A stretch of 57,172 nucleotides of DNA from Clostridium sp. (lineage in GTDB: Bacteria > Cyanobacteriota > Vampirovibrionia > Gastranaerophilales > Gastranaerophilaceae): assembly GCA_018362895.1 (NCBI GenBank), contig JAHALR010000011.1, positions 1 to 57,172 of the forward strand, given 5' to 3'. The position numbers and the translations under genes were made by a program. Within the stretch, counting starts at the first letter, position 1. Each line of letters opens with the position of its first letter. The notes under the pieces were generated by a model that worked only from the letters and a program-made list of their open reading frames with translations, did no database searches and was not told where the DNA came from. Shown piece after piece: positions 22,645 through 31,747 of the stretch.

Positions 22645-23346
22645 TTGTTTCAAATATTGAACAAAAAGTTTTTTTGTTGTAACTTAAAACTTATGTTTGA
22701 ATTTGACAAGAGAAGAATCGTATCTGTACTTTCATTCTTAACAAAGCATTTCTACGCTTTTGAGAGTCTTTTTTACGATTGCAAAAATATAAACTATCCA
22801 AATGTCAAACCTGCTATTTTTGCGCTCTGGCATGCTCATCAGTGTGCACTTTATGCAAACGAAGACAGAGGAACGCTGAACGTTATGATTTCAAAGTCAA
22901 ACGACGGTGATATTATTGCTGCGGCAACAGAGCACATGGGCATAAAAACAGTCAGAGGCTCTCACAAAAAATCAGGTGCAGGTGCTACTCTTGCGATGCT
23001 TGAAAAACTTGAACAGGGCGAAAGTGCTGCTGTTACAGTGGATGGCCCCAGAGGTCCTAAGGGAAAAGTTAAAGATGGTGTAATCAACATTGCCAAGCTT
23101 TCACAGGTGCCTATCGTGCCTATGACGTGGTATTCGCCTTCAAAATGGCTTTTGAAGTTTGATACCTGGGACGAATTTCGTTTCCCTCTGCTCGGGGTGA
23201 AAACCATTGCTGTGTACGGTGAGCCGATATATGTTCCTGCTGATTGTTCAAAAGAGGACATTGAATTTTACCGCAAAAAAGTTGAGACAGCTCTTTTTGA
23301 CCTGTACCAGTATGCACAGGAAAATTTTCACGAGCTTAGAAAGTAA
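22645..23346 (+). CDS. DUF374 lysophospholipid acyltransferase-like protein
   Basis: 233 aa from TTG 22645, or 217 aa from ATG 22693, which begins like other family members. 'ALWHAHQCAL' (the catalytic-type H-x-x-x-x pattern) and 'VTVDGPRGPKGKVKDGVI' are the hallmarks of DUF374, related to LPLAT/lipid A acyltransferases. 'VRGSHKKSGAGATLAMLEKL' is the glycine-rich segment. Probably acylates a lipid at the inner membrane, possibly in lipid A or a related glycolipid pathway. Confidence 0.8.
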   Translation: MFQILNKKFFCCNLKLMFEFDKRRIVSVLSFLTKHFYAFESLFYDCKNINYPNVKPAIFALWHAHQCALYANEDRGTLNVMISKSNDGDIIAAATEHMGIKTVRGSHKKSGAGATLAMLEKLEQGESAAVTVDGPRGPKGKVKDGVINIAKLSQVPIVPMTWYSPSKWLLKFDTWDEFRFPLLGVKTIAVYGEPIYVPADCSKEDIEFYRKKVETALFDLYQYAQENFHELRK

Positions 23347-23360
23347 TTAAGAATTACATT

Positions 23361-25676
23361 TTACTTAACTATTTTGTAAATTTTGAATTCAGAAGGTTTT
23401 ATGTCGCCGAAATGAAGCTCTGTTTCAGGCTTTTCGAACTTGACCTCTTTGAATTCCGCCTTTGCATCATCATATACAAACTCCCCGACAATCATATAAT
23501 CACAGGGCATTTGAACGGTCTTGTCATAAACGGATGAGCCTTCTTTGATGAAACTGTTTGTGAACCCGTCCGCGTTTGTTTCAGAGACTTTTTCGGTTGG
23601 CGCCTGATAGTTTGCGACCACAAGAAGCGACTCTTTCAACGGGTCTTTTGATACCATCCAGCTCACAAAACCGTCATTGTCCTGAGTGATAATCTGGGCT
23701 TCGCCTTCTCTTGTCAGCTCGTTTTCAAGAGCGAACTTGTTGATTGCGTTGAATTTGTCAAAGAATTTGTAATTCTTTTCTCTCGGCATAGAGACTTCCG
23801 CCCCGATGACACTTTCGATTCCTGTTTTTGTGAAGGACTCGTCACCGTCAATGAACATAACGGGACGAGTTGCATTTTTTCCGCCAGGCAGAAACTTGTA
23901 TTTGAACCATTTGAACATCGCGCCTCTTTCGCCTAGCTGACCGGGGTATTGGTCTATTGCACGGAATTCACCGTCTTGATTGTTGTAGCTTTTGAGGATA
24001 GACAGTGGACCGTCTTGTGAATTCGGGTTTTTGACGTTATATTCCGCAAGGTCGTGGTTGTTGTTCATAATCTCTTCGGGATTTTTTGAGAACTGTGAAA
24101 TTATGTCGTTGCCCCAGAGAATGTCAAAGTGCATATCCTCGTGATATTCTTTGTAAAACTTGTCCCAGAGCATATATTCAGCGAGAGTGGCAAAATGCGG
24201 AACTTTTTCTTTCAGCTCTTTGTTTGCTCTGCCGAGAACACATCTTGGGGCACGATAGCTGATAGGCACGCCGTCTTGTTCTGAAACTTCATCAACAATG
24301 TGGTCAATGTGATCAACTCTGAATCCGTCGAAGTTGTAATCACTTTGGAGTTTTTTCAAATGTTCGATGTATAAGTCGATTACGGGTTTGTTATATTCGC
24401 CTGATTCGAGATAGACAAAGTAGTATGGAGTCTGACAGTCGAGGTTTGCAAAGTGTGTAACATCTTCACATTTGAAGTCAAAATGTTTAAACATCGGATA
24501 GTCGCCTGTTTCGGACATTCTGTCAAAAACAGGAGTTCCTGCCGAACACCACGCACCGCCCGGTGCCGGCCACAAACCTTCTGAAATCAGTTTTTGGATT
24601 GTTTCACCCTGCTTTGTGATGTCATCTTCGCTGTGTTTTTTGCCCGGTTTAAGTTCGTTTATTTCTGCTACAATTTCAGCTGCTCTTTTTTGAATTTTAA
24701 TCTGCGAAGCTTTTTTCATCATTTCGTCAGAAAACTCTTTTTTCTTTGGTGCAATAATATCTTCAAGCTCGTTGAATATTGTTTGAAAATGTTCTGAAAG
24801 GTCACTTGAGCCTTTTTTCAAAGTTGCTTTATAGATGTCGTGGACAATGTCAATGTCCTCTGGGTCGATTTCACCGTCAGATTTCAGCTTTTGTGCTGCT
24901 TCGTCAGCAGCGAGTTCAATTTTTTCAATAAGTTTGTTCACGTCATACCAGCGTGCAACATTCGGGTTAGCCAGCACCATTTTTGAAAACCTTCCTGTCT
25001 GGGGAAGAATGTCATAAATCACACAGTGACCTGCAAGCTGGGCGAGTTTCACAAACAGCTGAACCTGTGCTTTTGTGTCGAGTCCGAGTTTGGAGGTTAT
25101 TGTTTTGTCCTCGAGATGAGGGCTTACCTCGCTGCTCACAGGCAGGTATGCACAGCCGAATTCTCTGGGGTGGAATGGAATCAGGTAAATTGTTGTTCCC
25201 AGCACACCGTCTTGAACTCTTCCTGAGGGAAGAATCAAGACCTGTCTCAGCCAGTCAATGAGTTTTCCTGTTTCTTGTGTTTTGTTTCCGTCACCAAGTC
25301 CGGCAAGGTTGATTAGTTTAATATTGTGTTGTTCTTTTTTTATCCAGTCGCCTGATTTATAGCCCGCTCTTTGTGCAGGTGAAAGCTTTTCGTTTTCAAA
25401 GTCAAACTCTGAGGTTTCGCTTTTGAACACATTGTTCAAGGCAAATTTTATCTCAAGCCCGTACAAAATTTCCGCAGGGCTGAGTTCCTCAAGTGCCTTC
25501 ACATAAGGGTAGGGGAGGTATCCGTTTTCTTCAATCAGGTTTTTAAGGTATTCTTTGCGCTCTTGGGTTAATTCAGCATATCCATAAAGCTCTTTCAGCT
25601 TTTTAAACATGGAATTTATTTCCTTATCCAGTTTTTCAGATTTTTTCCCGCCAAGATTTTTTAAGAATGAAAACAT
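23361..25676 (-). CDS. GH13-like alpha-amylase-family protein with large insertion
   Basis: 771 aa. Region II is clear: DGFRVDHIDH (Asp455 as nucleophile), region III has Glu500 (ATLAEYM), and a late HD (541-542) in NNNHDLAEY may be region IV. Region I, usually DxVxNH, is VIYDILPQTG (D222) and lacks the Asn-His. Between regions I and II is about 210 residues of mostly helical sequence, far more than usual. The C-terminal 120 residues (SLLVVANYQAP... EFKIYKIV) look like a beta-sandwich domain C. It has no signal peptide, so a cytoplasmic glucan enzyme (transferase, branching or phosphorolytic) is likely. Subfamily not recognised. Confidence 0.7.
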   Translation of the reverse strand: MFSFLKNLGGKKSEKLDKEINSMFKKLKELYGYAELTQERKEYLKNLIEENGYLPYPYVKALEELSPAEILYGLEIKFALNNVFKSETSEFDFENEKLSPAQRAGYKSGDWIKKEQHNIKLINLAGLGDGNKTQETGKLIDWLRQVLILPSGRVQDGVLGTTIYLIPFHPREFGCAYLPVSSEVSPHLEDKTITSKLGLDTKAQVQLFVKLAQLAGHCVIYDILPQTGRFSKMVLANPNVARWYDVNKLIEKIELAADEAAQKLKSDGEIDPEDIDIVHDIYKATLKKGSSDLSEHFQTIFNELEDIIAPKKKEFSDEMMKKASQIKIQKRAAEIVAEINELKPGKKHSEDDITKQGETIQKLISEGLWPAPGGAWCSAGTPVFDRMSETGDYPMFKHFDFKCEDVTHFANLDCQTPYYFVYLESGEYNKPVIDLYIEHLKKLQSDYNFDGFRVDHIDHIVDEVSEQDGVPISYRAPRCVLGRANKELKEKVPHFATLAEYMLWDKFYKEYHEDMHFDILWGNDIISQFSKNPEEIMNNNHDLAEYNVKNPNSQDGPLSILKSYNNQDGEFRAIDQYPGQLGERGAMFKWFKYKFLPGGKNATRPVMFIDGDESFTKTGIESVIGAEVSMPREKNYKFFDKFNAINKFALENELTREGEAQIITQDNDGFVSWMVSKDPLKESLLVVANYQAPTEKVSETNADGFTNSFIKEGSSVYDKTVQMPCDYMIVGEFVYDDAKAEFKEVKFEKPETELHFGDIKPSEFKIYKIVK

Positions 25677-25772
25677 TGTCTTCCCCTTTTTTATATAAAC
25701 TCTTGAGGCAATTTTAACACAAATTCAGGTGAGATAAAATAGTGAGTTGTGTGGATAAAAATTTCTCTTTTT

Positions 25773-25982
25773 CTATGGTACAGGGTCATATCCGCCGGGG
25801 TTGAGGGGGTGACAGCGGCAGATTCTTTTGATTCCCAGCCAGCCGCCTTTGATGACTCCATATTTTTTGACAGCCTGCTTCATATATTCTGAACAGGTCG
25901 GGTAAAATCTGCATACAGGCGGCTTTAGCGCAGAAATTTTCTGATAACAGTTAATCAGTTTGATTATAATTTCTTTAAACAT
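25773..25982 (-). CDS. yidD: Membrane protein insertion efficiency factor YidD
   Basis: 69 aa with the complete YidD signature: 'CRFYPTCSEYMKQAVKKYG', 'GGWLGIKRICRCHPLNPGGYDPVP' (in parts). Assists YidC-dependent membrane insertion. It is not next to rpmH/rnpA/yidC here, as it usually is. An ATTGTAAACAAT palindrome (25989-26000) lies just upstream. Confidence 0.97.
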   Translation of the reverse strand: MFKEIIIKLINCYQKISALKPPVCRFYPTCSEYMKQAVKKYGVIKGGWLGIKRICRCHPLNPGGYDPVP

Positions 25983-26076
25983 ATTACGATTGTAAACAAT
26001 TTTTAAATCACAGGCAATCCCGCTGTTTCAATTGTTTTTATATATATAAGGAAGTGTAAAAGTGTAAAGGTATTTT

Positions 26077-26763
26077 ATGTACGATTATTTAGTACGTTCA
26101 ACAATTTTTGGTGTAAGAAATGCTGATAAGGTTGTTAATACCGCTGACAAAGGCAGATTAGCAGCTGATGTCGGTCAATTTACAAACGCTTTTAAAACTG
26201 CTGCTCAGCTTGACAATTCACTGGGCAAAGGTGCTCAGGCAGCAATAAATGTTATGGGCAAGGCTTCTCAGAAATATAAAGCTATTGAAATAGCAGGTAA
26301 GGGTGCAGATTGGGCCAGCCGCCACGTAAATCCTCTTCTTGTCGGAGCTGCCGGATACAGAGTTTTGACATCTGTTGACAAAAAAACAGCTTTGAGACAT
26401 GAAATCTTCGGAATGTCTGCTATGTTTGGCGGTGAATATTTGATGAAAGAATTTTTCAAATCTAATACAATGTCTAAACTCAGAGCAAAAGTTTCGAATA
26501 AATATCTCAGAGTTGCACTTGGCGTTCTGGAAGGTATTTTGTTTGTCGGAGGTTCTATCCTGTCCAGCAATTTCGGATATAAACTGAGCGACAAATTGTA
26601 CGGCAAAGTTGGTGAGAAATCTGAAAAAAAGCCTCAAGTCGATATTCAAACTCTTTTGAAACAAGAAACAGAAAAACTTGAAAAACTAAAAGCAGAAACC
26701 GAAGCTGATACACCGGTTAAAGAAAAAATTTCAACAGATACAGAAAAACCTCTTGTTGCTTAA
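26077..26763 (+). CDS. Lineage-specific protein with hydrophobic helices
   Basis: 228 aa, unrecognised. Ala/Gly-rich helical N-terminal half (about 1-90), two hydrophobic segments (about 80-100 and 145-170: GVLEGILFVGGSILSSNFG) and a Lys/Glu-rich tail of about 40 residues. Codons favour GCT/AAA. A T-run terminator overlaps the last codons. Confidence 0.6.
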   Translation: MYDYLVRSTIFGVRNADKVVNTADKGRLAADVGQFTNAFKTAAQLDNSLGKGAQAAINVMGKASQKYKAIEIAGKGADWASRHVNPLLVGAAGYRVLTSVDKKTALRHEIFGMSAMFGGEYLMKEFFKSNTMSKLRAKVSNKYLRVALGVLEGILFVGGSILSSNFGYKLSDKLYGKVGEKSEKKPQVDIQTLLKQETEKLEKLKAETEADTPVKEKISTDTEKPLVA

Positions 26764-26780
26764 CAGGAGGTTTTCTTTTA
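26745..26780 (+). terminator. Terminator overlapping the gene end
   Basis: AAAACCTC (26745-26752) pairs with GAGGTTTT (26767-26774), inner TGTT/AACA, followed by T-rich CTTTTATTT. Confidence 0.7.
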
Positions 26781-26784
26781 TTTA

Positions 26785-26988
26785 TTATCCGTAGATTTTT
26801 CCTAATTTTTCTGCAATGTCATCAAGATTGTAATCTTTGCCTTCGATGTCAAAAAGAATGTTGTCTCCTTGAAGCTGCATTTTGTTTAAGCTGTGAAGTC
26901 TCGGTAGACCTTTTCTGATTTTTGGACTATCGTTAAGATTCAAATTCGGCAATTGAGGATCTTTGTTTGAGAAGAAATTTGCAGACAT
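26785..26988 (-). CDS. Small conserved-looking protein, unknown
   Basis: 67 aa, AAAGGGA ribosome site. Hydrophilic with 'LPNLNLNDSPKIRKGLPRL' and an acidic C-terminal helix 'YNLDDIAEKLGKIYG'. No motif recognised; convergent to the 228-aa gene. Confidence 0.5.
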   Translation of the reverse strand: MSANFFSNKDPQLPNLNLNDSPKIRKGLPRLHSLNKMQLQGDNILFDIEGKDYNLDDIAEKLGKIYG

Positions 26989-27094
26989 GTTGTTTCCCTT
27001 TATAGACTACTTTTCCTGTTCACATGTTCATGGTCGGCATTTTGTTCTTAAACTTTAATGTTTTTTGTAAAAATATCAATAAATGTTAACAATT

Positions 27095-28186
27095 TTAAAT
27101 GAACTCCGAAAGAATAATGTTTGAAAGCAAAAAGCCCTGATTGGAAAGGCGATAGCCTTTGTCTGTTCGGAGGAGATGACCGCTTTGAAGATATTTTTTT
27201 AGCGGTATTGAATATTTTTTCTCAAATTCAATGTTAAACGCTGAATTTATTTTTTCGGTGTTGATGCCCTCGCCTTTTCGAAATCCGAGAAAGATTGTTT
27301 CCTCGAGGCGTTCCTTTTTGCTTAAAGCTTGCAAAAACTCTTTGCTTTCATAGCCTTTTTCATATTCTTTCAGTGTAGTAAAGTTGGAATACCTTACTTC
27401 GCCGATGTAGCCGTGGGCTGCTGCGCCGAAACCATAATACTCCCCGTCTTCCCAATAGTTTAAATTGTGTCTTGATTCAAAAGAAGGAAGCGTGAAATTG
27501 CTGATTTCATAATGCAATAAACCTTCATTCTCGAGGGTTTCTATTGCAGCAAGGTACATGTCTGCCTGAAGGTCGTCATCGGGAAGGTTTTCGGGCGGGC
27601 GGGCAAAAAATGTACAGTCTTCTTCAATTTTTAAACCGTAAAGTGAAACGTGTTTTACACCTGTTTGAACAACAGTTCTGAGATCGTTTATGAAGTCGTC
27701 GAGTGTCTGGTCGGGCAACCCGTAAATAAAATCCGCACTGATATTTTCAAAACCGGCTTTTTTCGCTCCGATAAGGGTTTGGAGTGCTTTTTGCGCAGTG
27801 TGTATTCTTCCGATTTTTTTAAGAATCTCGTTGTTGAAGCTTTGAATTCCAACAGAGATTCTGTTTACACCTGTGTCTTTCAATCTTTTAAGATAGTCTG
27901 TGTCAACTGTTTCGGGGTTTATCTCCATTGTGATTTCAGCTTCCGGCAGAAAATTGAAACAGGCTGTGAGCCTTGCTATGTCAGAAGTTTCAAGAAGAGA
28001 AGGTGTTCCGCCTCCGAGATAGAGCGTTTTTAGCGGTTCGTCTTTGTAATAATAATCAATTTCTTTGAGAAGTATATCAACATAGTGCTTTTGGGCATTT
28101 TTATTTTCGCCTGTGTAGGACACAAACGAGCAATATTTACACTTGCTTTTGCAAAACGGTATGTGGATGTATGCACTTTGTGCCAT
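27095..28186 (-). CDS. hemW: Radical SAM heme chaperone HemW-like
   Basis: 363 aa. Cys12-x3-Cys16-x2-Cys19 (FCKSKCKYCSF) binds the radical-SAM cluster; LYLGGGTPSLL binds SAM; 'EITMEINPETVD', 'NRISVGIQSFNNEIL', 'SADFIYGLPDQTLDDF' are typical of HemN/HemW. The 'C' of the HemN aerobic/anaerobic set is absent as in HemW, and length fits HemW (about 380). It delivers heme to target proteins; family name alone does not prove HemN activity. Its ATG overlaps the proA stop (TAATG), so it is translationally coupled. Confidence 0.9.
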   Translation of the reverse strand: MAQSAYIHIPFCKSKCKYCSFVSYTGENKNAQKHYVDILLKEIDYYYKDEPLKTLYLGGGTPSLLETSDIARLTACFNFLPEAEITMEINPETVDTDYLKRLKDTGVNRISVGIQSFNNEILKKIGRIHTAQKALQTLIGAKKAGFENISADFIYGLPDQTLDDFINDLRTVVQTGVKHVSLYGLKIEEDCTFFARPPENLPDDDLQADMYLAAIETLENEGLLHYEISNFTLPSFESRHNLNYWEDGEYYGFGAAAHGYIGEVRYSNFTTLKEYEKGYESKEFLQALSKKERLEETIFLGFRKGEGINTEKINSAFNIEFEKKYSIPLKKYLQSGHLLRTDKGYRLSNQGFLLSNIILSEFI

Positions 28187-29490
28187 TAGATTATTCTCTG
28201 ATGAATAAAAGTCTTTTTGCCGTCGGCGTAAGGAGCTACTGTCTGACCTTTTCCGTAAAGCTTATATTTATAAATTGTCAGCCCTTCCAATCCGACAGGT
28301 CCTCTTGCGTGGGTTTTTGCTGTGGAGATTCCTACTTCTGCACCCAGGCCGTAACGGAAACCGTCTGCAAATCTTGTTGATGCGTTTGCAAAGACTCCGG
28401 CGGAATCCACAAGATTCATAAACACCTCGATGCTTTGTTTGTCCTCTGAAATTATACAGTCTGTGTGCCCCGAGCCGTAGACGTTTATGTGCGCAACAGC
28501 ATCAAACAGGTCTTTTACAGCTTTTATCGAAACTGTTAAATCTCCGTATTCAGTTGCCCAGTCTTCTTTTGACGCAAGCTCAAGATGCGGAACAAACTCT
28601 TTGCATTTTGCATCGCCTTTGACTGTGACACCTGCTTTTTCAAACTCTATAACAAGCTGGGGAAGATAGTTTTCAAGCAGACTTTCATGGATGAGAATTG
28701 TCTCAACCGCATTGCAGGCGCTCGGATATTGGGTTTTTGCATCTATGCAAATTTCTGTTGCTTTTTTTAAGTCGGCCTGTTCATCTATGTAAATGTGGCA
28801 GATTCCGTCTGCGTGACCCATTACGGGGATTTTAGTGTTGTTTTTTACGTAAGAAACGAGCGAATTGCCTCCTCTCGGGATGATGAGGTCAATATACTTG
28901 TCCAGTGTGAGCATTTCTGAAACATCGTTTCTTGTGAACAAAAGATTGATTGTATTTTCAGGGAATTGAGGAATCTCTGAAAGCGCCTCTTTGATTAATT
29001 TAGTTAGGATAATGTTTGTGTTTTGTGCTTCTTTTCCTCCTTTGAGAAGCACTGCGTTGGCGCTTTTTACCGCAAGCGAACAAATCTGGGGGATTACATC
29101 CGGTCTGGCTTCAAAAATTACCCCGATTACACCAATCGGACAGCTGACGCGGTAAAGGTCAAGCCCTGTATCCATTCCCATTGCCCAGAGCTTTTTGTTC
29201 ACAGGGTCTTCAAGTCTTTTTACATCTCTGATTCCCTGAATCATGTCTCTCATCTTGTTTTCGTCAAGCTTTAGACGGTTGAAGGTGCTTTTTGTGATTT
29301 CTCCGTTTTCAAGAAGTGTTTTTGCTGCTTCGAGATCTTTTGCATTCTCCTGCAAAATTGAGAGTTTGTTTTCTTCAAGCTTTTTTGCAATCGCCTCGAG
29401 AGCATTGTTTTTTGTTGTTGTATCTAAAGATGCGAGTGTATATGATGCCAGTTTGGCGTTTTGTGCCGTTGTTTCAAGAGTTGTGACCAT
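28186..29490 (-). CDS. proA: Gamma-glutamyl phosphate reductase
   Basis: 434 aa aldehyde-dehydrogenase-fold enzyme of proline synthesis, acting after ProB. Motifs 'PIGVIGVIFEARPDVIPQI', 'LLKGGKEAQNTN', catalytic Cys in 'YPSACNAVETILIH', and 'GAEVGISTAKTHARGPVGLEGLT' are all present (given in parts). The proB gene is about 1 kb upstream but the DUF1796 gene lies between on the other strand. Confidence 0.97.
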   Translation of the reverse strand: MVTTLETTAQNAKLASYTLASLDTTTKNNALEAIAKKLEENKLSILQENAKDLEAAKTLLENGEITKSTFNRLKLDENKMRDMIQGIRDVKRLEDPVNKKLWAMGMDTGLDLYRVSCPIGVIGVIFEARPDVIPQICSLAVKSANAVLLKGGKEAQNTNIILTKLIKEALSEIPQFPENTINLLFTRNDVSEMLTLDKYIDLIIPRGGNSLVSYVKNNTKIPVMGHADGICHIYIDEQADLKKATEICIDAKTQYPSACNAVETILIHESLLENYLPQLVIEFEKAGVTVKGDAKCKEFVPHLELASKEDWATEYGDLTVSIKAVKDLFDAVAHINVYGSGHTDCIISEDKQSIEVFMNLVDSAGVFANASTRFADGFRYGLGAEVGISTAKTHARGPVGLEGLTIYKYKLYGKGQTVAPYADGKKTFIHQRII

Positions 29491-29588
29491 TATTCATCCC
29501 TTTTGTTGTATATATTTAAGCGCAGTATCTCACAATTTTGGCTATTAATCAATCCATTTTTGGATATAATAATCTTAAAGGAGAAGCA

Positions 29589-30470
29589 ATGCTGTTTGAA
29601 AAGGAAAACAAGCCTCATCACAGGGTTTATAAAATAGGGAATATTAAAATTACCTTTTCCAAAAAGTTTACCTCAAAGACCAAGTTTCTTAAGAAACTAT
29701 ACAATCTGAAATACAGATTGTATAAGACCTTTCTGCCGGAAAGAAATTTGAAAAAATATAAATTGATTATTCCCTTTGGAATGAGCTGTGATTTTTCAAC
29801 ACGTTTTTTTTATTATTTCAAATTTGACGATTCAACTTTCTGGAACTGGGTCTGGGCAGTTGACCCCGATGTGCAGATAAAAGTTTTTGAAAATCCTGAA
29901 CTCCTTTTCAGCGGTAACAAAAAGTTTCTTCCCTGCGGCGGAGGAATGTGGCATTGTGATGTAACAAAAATGAGTTTTCACAGCAAAAGATTTTATAATG
30001 ATTTTCTAAAATCAAACGGCACTTTAGACGAACAAATGCTCAAAGAAGACTTTGATGAGCTTATGTCCCGCACAAAATATCTGTACGAAAAAACAAAAAA
30101 GTATCTGGCTTCAAAAGATAAAAAACTCTTTACATACAATATGCTTAATCTTGACGGTGATGTTCAAACTCGCATAGAAAAAATAAAAAGACTCTATGAT
30201 TATCTTGAAACAAAAACCCAAAATTTTGATTTTCTTTTGATAACAGCTAGACAACACTTTGATAAAGTTCAGTGTGAGATGTCAAAAACTCATCCGAAGA
30301 TTTTTGTCCGAAAGGTTAAATCATGTTATTTGGATGGAGGGCAGAATCTTACAGAAGACAGAATCGGCTGGATAAAGATTTTCAAAGAATTTCAACCCGA
30401 AACCATACAAAAAAGTAAAATCAAAATGATAAAATTCAACCAGATTGAGCTTAATAAACTGAATGAGTAG
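29589..30470 (+). CDS. DUF1796 papain-like protein
   Basis: 293 aa from the ATG at 29589, which has AAAGGAGAA just upstream; the frame opens earlier at TTG 29538. 'IIPFGMSCDFSTRFFYYF' (about 57-74), 'FDDSTFWNWVW' and the C-terminal 'LLITARQHFDKVQ' resemble DUF1796, predicted to have a papain-like cysteine peptidase fold, with Cys in GMSC. 'LPCGGGMWHCDVTKM' gives a His. Function unknown; cell-surface polysaccharide contexts are common. It lies between proB and proA on the opposite strand. Confidence 0.6.
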   Translation: MLFEKENKPHHRVYKIGNIKITFSKKFTSKTKFLKKLYNLKYRLYKTFLPERNLKKYKLIIPFGMSCDFSTRFFYYFKFDDSTFWNWVWAVDPDVQIKVFENPELLFSGNKKFLPCGGGMWHCDVTKMSFHSKRFYNDFLKSNGTLDEQMLKEDFDELMSRTKYLYEKTKKYLASKDKKLFTYNMLNLDGDVQTRIEKIKRLYDYLETKTQNFDFLLITARQHFDKVQCEMSKTHPKIFVRKVKSCYLDGGQNLTEDRIGWIKIFKEFQPETIQKSKIKMIKFNQIELNKLNE

Positions 30471-30471
30471 T

Positions 30472-31641
30472 TTATAGAAGAGCAATGTTGTCTCTTGTAA
30501 TTATTGCATCATAATTTTTGTAGCCGAGGATTTTGAGAATGTCATCCGAGTGTTTTCCGAGAATTTTTTTGCAATCGGAACAGTTGTAATTTACCATTCC
30601 TCTGGCAAATTCATTGCCCCTGTCATCGAGAATGCTCACTATGTCACCTTTTTGACAGTCGCCTTCAATTGAAAGCACTCCTATGGGCAAAAGACTTTTG
30701 TTTTCTTGAGCAAGTGCTTTTTTTGCCCCTTCGTTTACGGTGATTCGAGCCTGAATATTTGTTGCGTAAGCAATCCAGCGTTTTTTGTTTGCAAGATTTT
30801 CTGTTGGTAAAAATATAGTGCCCAGCTGTTCTTCTTCTTTTTCGTCAAAGAGCCGTTGAATAATGTGAGGAGTTTTTCCGTTGGCAATAACAGCCATTGC
30901 TCCCGAACGGGTTACGACTTTCATTGCTTCCAGTTTTGTTTTCATTCCTCCTCTGCCGCCTGCTTCCGGGCTGAGTGCATTTTTTGTAAAACTTTCAAAT
31001 TCTTCGGTTAATTTTTCAACAACATCGATTTTTTTTGCATTCGAATTGAGTTTCGGGTTGTCATCATAAAGCCCGTCTATGTCAGACAGAACAACAAGCA
31101 AATCTGCATCCAGCTCGCTTGCAACAAGCGCGGAAAGTTTGTCGTTGTCGGAAAAACTGACCTGAAAGGCATCTTGATAAAAATCAAGCTCGGCTGTTGA
31201 AACAGTGTCGTTCTGGTTGATTACGGGGATTGTACCCAGTTCAATCAGTGTGTTGAGTGCATCATGAAGGCTCAAATATTTTCTGCGGTGAGTAAAATCT
31301 TCTTCAGTCAAAAGAATCTGAGAGGTAATAATTTCGTACTTGTCAAAACCGTCCTCGTAAATGGACATCAGCCTTGATTGGCCCACGGCAGCACACGCCT
31401 GTTTTATGGACATACTTTCAGAGGGGTTTACACCGAGCCTTTTTGCTCCGAGTCCCACTGCTCCTGAGGTTACGATTATGGGTTCTTTACCCTGTTTTTT
31501 CAGCTGTGCAATGTCTTCAATAAATGTGTAGATTCTCGAAAGCGAAATTTCTTTGAAATCGTTTCTTAAGACGTTTGTTCCGAATTTGAAAACGATTCTT
31601 TTTGAAGCTCTTAAATTTTTACGTATTTCCGCATTGTTCAT
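30472..31641 (-). CDS. proB: Glutamate 5-kinase with PUA domain
   Basis: 389 aa. Amino-acid-kinase domain: 'VFKFGTNVL', 'VTSGAVGLGAKRLG', 'VINQNDTVS', 'FSDNDKLSALVA', 'GGRGGMKTKLEAMKVV', then a C-terminal PUA domain (about 290-389). First step of proline synthesis. Divergent from the LCP gene; no attenuator or feedback leader is visible. Confidence 0.97.
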   Translation of the reverse strand: MNNAEIRKNLRASKRIVFKFGTNVLRNDFKEISLSRIYTFIEDIAQLKKQGKEPIIVTSGAVGLGAKRLGVNPSESMSIKQACAAVGQSRLMSIYEDGFDKYEIITSQILLTEEDFTHRRKYLSLHDALNTLIELGTIPVINQNDTVSTAELDFYQDAFQVSFSDNDKLSALVASELDADLLVVLSDIDGLYDDNPKLNSNAKKIDVVEKLTEEFESFTKNALSPEAGGRGGMKTKLEAMKVVTRSGAMAVIANGKTPHIIQRLFDEKEEEQLGTIFLPTENLANKKRWIAYATNIQARITVNEGAKKALAQENKSLLPIGVLSIEGDCQKGDIVSILDDRGNEFARGMVNYNCSDCKKILGKHSDDILKILGYKNYDAIITRDNIALL

Positions 31642-31747
31642 ACAAAGAATTATACTTAAAAAATTAAATATTTAAAGTAAACGTTGTATTAAAAAAAATT
31701 TTTTTGAAGTAATATATTTATTACAATCAGGACAGGATAGATTAGAG

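Noticed and set aside
23343..23357. GTAATT-AAG-AATTAC hairpin at the DUF374 stop
   Set aside because: AT-only stem with short loop is too weak for a terminator.
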